NCBI GenBank assembly: GCA_947455205.1
Contig: CANGNF010000025.1
Location: 1-64,000 of the forward strand
Length of the DNA: 64,000 nt
Source: Acetobacteraceae bacterium
GTDB lineage: Bacteria; Pseudomonadota; Alphaproteobacteria; Acetobacterales; Acetobacteraceae
Direction: 5' to 3'
Below, in pieces: positions 62,519 through 64,000 of the stretch. A model generated the notes under the pieces. That model was given only the letters and a program-made list of their open reading frames with translations, ran no database searches and was not told the origin of the DNA. Position numbers and translations under genes: made by a program. Position 1 is the stretch's first letter. Every line of letters starts with the position of its first letter.

Positions 62519-63478
62519 CTACAGCCCGCCGCCGCGCTCCGGCCCGCGGGTGCAGTGCCAGCGCAGCAGGCGCAGGCTGCCGGTCTGCATCAGCCGCTGG
62601 CGCAGCAGCCAGCGCTCCGCCTCCGTCACCAGGGCCAGCGCGCGGGCGCCGCGCGGCAGGCCGCCGCCGCCCTGGCGCAGGGTTTCCACCCGGCGGGTCC
62701 AGCCGGCCATCACGGCGGCGCAGTGCCGGGCGCCGACATCCTCCCGCACGTTCAGGGTAAAGCCGGCCGCGATCAGCGCCGCCTCCAGCGTGGCGGCGGG
62801 CTCCGGCGGGTCGGCGCGGCCCTCCAGCTCCGTCCAGCGGGCCAGCAGGGCGCCCTGGCGGCCGGCGGCCTCGTTGCCCACCAGGTCCAGCAGCACCAAC
62901 TGGCCGCCCGGCTTCAGCGCCGCCGCCAAGGGGGGCAGCAGGCGGGTGGCGGGGCAGCGGCGCAGCGCCTCCAGCGCCAGGGCATGGTGGTGGTAGCGGT
63001 GGCGGAAGAAGGGTTCCTCGGCGTCCCAGGTGGCCACGGTGGCGCGCTTGCCCAGCGGGCGCAGCTTCAGCGCCATGCGTTCCGCCAGCAGCAGGTTGTC
63101 CTGCTGCGCCGCCACCCAGGCGCCACGGGTGCTGGCAATGGCGCTGGCGGCGCCGCCGGCATCGGCGCCGATCAGCAGCAGCGTGGTGGCCGGGGAAAGC
63201 GGCAGCAGGTTGGCCAGGCGGTTGGCCTCGGCGGCGCCGCCGGGCAGCAGGAAGCCCTCGCCCCACAGCTGGTCGGCCAGGGCGGCCACCTCCTCGGGGT
63301 CGGGCGGTTCCAGCCTGGCGCGGGGCCGGGGCGGCGGTGGCGGGGCGGCGGCGGGCAGCGGCTCCTGCCGCCGGGTCGGCTCGGGCGGGCCGGCGAAGCC
63401 CAGGCGACGGCGCCATTGCCGCCACAGCAGGCGCAGGCCCGGCACCCGCTCCAGCAAGGCGAGGATGGTGGCCTTCAT
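62519..63478 (-). CDS. Class I SAM-dependent methyltransferase-like protein, degenerate
   Basis: The 319-residue protein has a basic N-terminus, a Pro-rich section (31-60) and then a Rossmann-like domain. The first-strand motif reads TLLLIGADAGGAAS near 99-112 instead of the usual VLDxGxGxG, and later strands match methyltransferases (LALEALRRCP, LKPGGQLVLLDLVGNEAAGR, LEAALIAAGFTLNVRED). The atypical cofactor loop makes activity uncertain; it may bind a methyl donor in another way or be a pseudoenzyme. It is convergent with the unknown gene and divergent from the SDR gene. Confidence 0.65.
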   Translation of the reverse strand: MKATILALLERVPGLRLLWRQWRRRLGFAGPPEPTRRQEPLPAAAPPPPPRPRARLEPPDPEEVAALADQLWGEGFLLPGGAAEANRLANLLPLSPATTLLLIGADAGGAASAIASTRGAWVAAQQDNLLLAERMALKLRPLGKRATVATWDAEEPFFRHRYHHHALALEALRRCPATRLLPPLAAALKPGGQLVLLDLVGNEAAGRQGALLARWTELEGRADPPEPAATLEAALIAAGFTLNVREDVGARHCAAVMAGWTRRVETLRQGGGGLPRGARALALVTEAERWLLRQRLMQTGSLRLLRWHCTRGPERGGGL

Positions 63479-63637
63479 CGCTGGGGATTCGGGTGCAGCC
63501 GCATGGCCGGCGCAGCAGACACCCATAGCGGTGAAGGGCCGGTTAGCGCCGGCGATGCCGTGCCGCGCCGGCCGCACCCGGTTGCACGCCAGCGCGCCGC
63601 GGCCCACCGTGGCCGCAACAGCAACGGGGAAACGGCC

Positions 63638-64000
63638 ATGGCCATCACCAGCATTTCGGAAGACCTCAAGGGCAAGGTGGCCATCGTCACCGGCGCCGGC
63701 TCCCGCCCCGGAGAGGGCGTGGGCAATGGCCGCGCCGCCGCCCTGCTGCTGGCCCGCGCCGGTGCCCGCCTGGTGCTGGCGGACGCGATCCGCGAATGGG
63801 CCGACGACACCCGGCGGATGATCGAGGCCGAGGGCGGCCAGGCCGTGGTGGTCAAGGCGGACGTGACCCAGCCGGCGGAGTGCGAGGCGATCGTCGCCGC
63901 CGCCACCGGCAGCTGGGGCCGGCTGGACGTGCTGGTGAACAATGTCGGCATTTCCGGCGCCAAGGGCACGGCGGAGGCGGTGGACCTGATGGAATGGAAC
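63638..64000 (+). CDS. Short-chain dehydrogenase/reductase, 5' part
   Basis: Only the first 121 residues lie in the window. They show the SDR nucleotide loop TGAGSRPGEGVG at 18-29, with the longer insertion found in a group of broad-function SDRs, the ADVTQ block at about 74-78 and NNVG at 101-104. The catalytic Tyr/Lys pair is beyond the window edge. An ATG with GGGGAAA upstream was chosen. It is divergent from the methyltransferase-like gene. Substrate cannot be predicted. Confidence 0.9.
   Translation, partial: MAITSISEDLKGKVAIVTGAGSRPGEGVGNGRAAALLLARAGARLVLADAIREWADDTRRMIEAEGGQAVVVKADVTQPAECEAIVAAATGSWGRLDVLVNNVGISGAKGTAEAVDLMEWN

Overview
The window is very GC-rich DNA (roughly 70% by eye) densely packed with co-oriented, often overlapping genes and no gene-free stretch above about 250 bp. 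A type I cellulose synthase operon with bcsD, an argH / small lipoprotein / lysA / TIGR02302 gene set, a divergent zinc-ribbon gene next to ftsEX, an aapJQMP amino-acid transporter and five orphan Bug (TctC-like) binding proteins point to an alphaproteobacterium, most likely a Roseomonas-like member of the Acetobacteraceae. That placement is inferred from gene content, not from a marker gene. No rRNA, tRNA, insertion sequence, prophage or CRISPR array was seen.

Layout. 0-4.6 kb: end of a cellulose synthase operon (bcsB 3' end, bcsC, bcsD), closed by a strong bidirectional terminator. 4.6-7.5 kb: four reverse-strand genes (a stress-protein-17M-like protein, a secreted PepSY-like protein, a small ACT-like protein, a DUF2125 protein). 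7.6-16.2 kb: chaC, then a reverse-strand housekeeping block with plsC, a YdcF-like gene, ftsX, ftsE, a TIGR02302 gene and lysA, plus a forward zinc-ribbon gene. 16.2-25.7 kb: accessory block with a Bug protein, a cupin, a purine permease, the urate hydroxylase puuD, a TauD-type dioxygenase, an M20 hydrolase, another Bug protein and a modular GH5 glycosidase. 25.7-27.8 kb: a tlpA-like gene divergent from argH and a small lipoprotein gene. 27.9-37.5 kb: three Bug genes, a coupled Ldh2-type dehydrogenase / unknown / Bug trio and a four-gene carbohydrate ABC transporter. 37.7-39.7 kb: tupBC-like transporter genes and two small genes.

39.8-54.7 kb is mixed metabolism: a hemolysin III-like protein, a D-amino-acid dehydrogenase coupled to a threonine dehydratase/serine racemase-like enzyme, a DUF1345 protein, an XRE-type regulator, an MFS transporter, pobA, gshB, an Old Yellow Enzyme, hslO, a lipoprotein, an esterase, an MscS channel and an EVE-like protein. 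54.7-60.1 kb holds an ornithine cyclodeaminase-family gene divergent from aapJQMP. 60.2-64 kb holds kup, an unknown gene, a methyltransferase-like gene and the start of an SDR oxidoreductase cut by the window edge.

Themes. Seven periplasmic binding proteins in 64 kb suggest a scavenging lifestyle. In both complete ABC operons an intrinsic-terminator-like hairpin lies directly after the binding-protein gene and before the permease genes. The usual argH-lipoprotein-lysA-TIGR02302 order appears split by an inversion whose ends coincide with oppositely oriented Bug paralogues. A hairpin element with a compensating base-pair change recurs in the gaps around the Bug genes.
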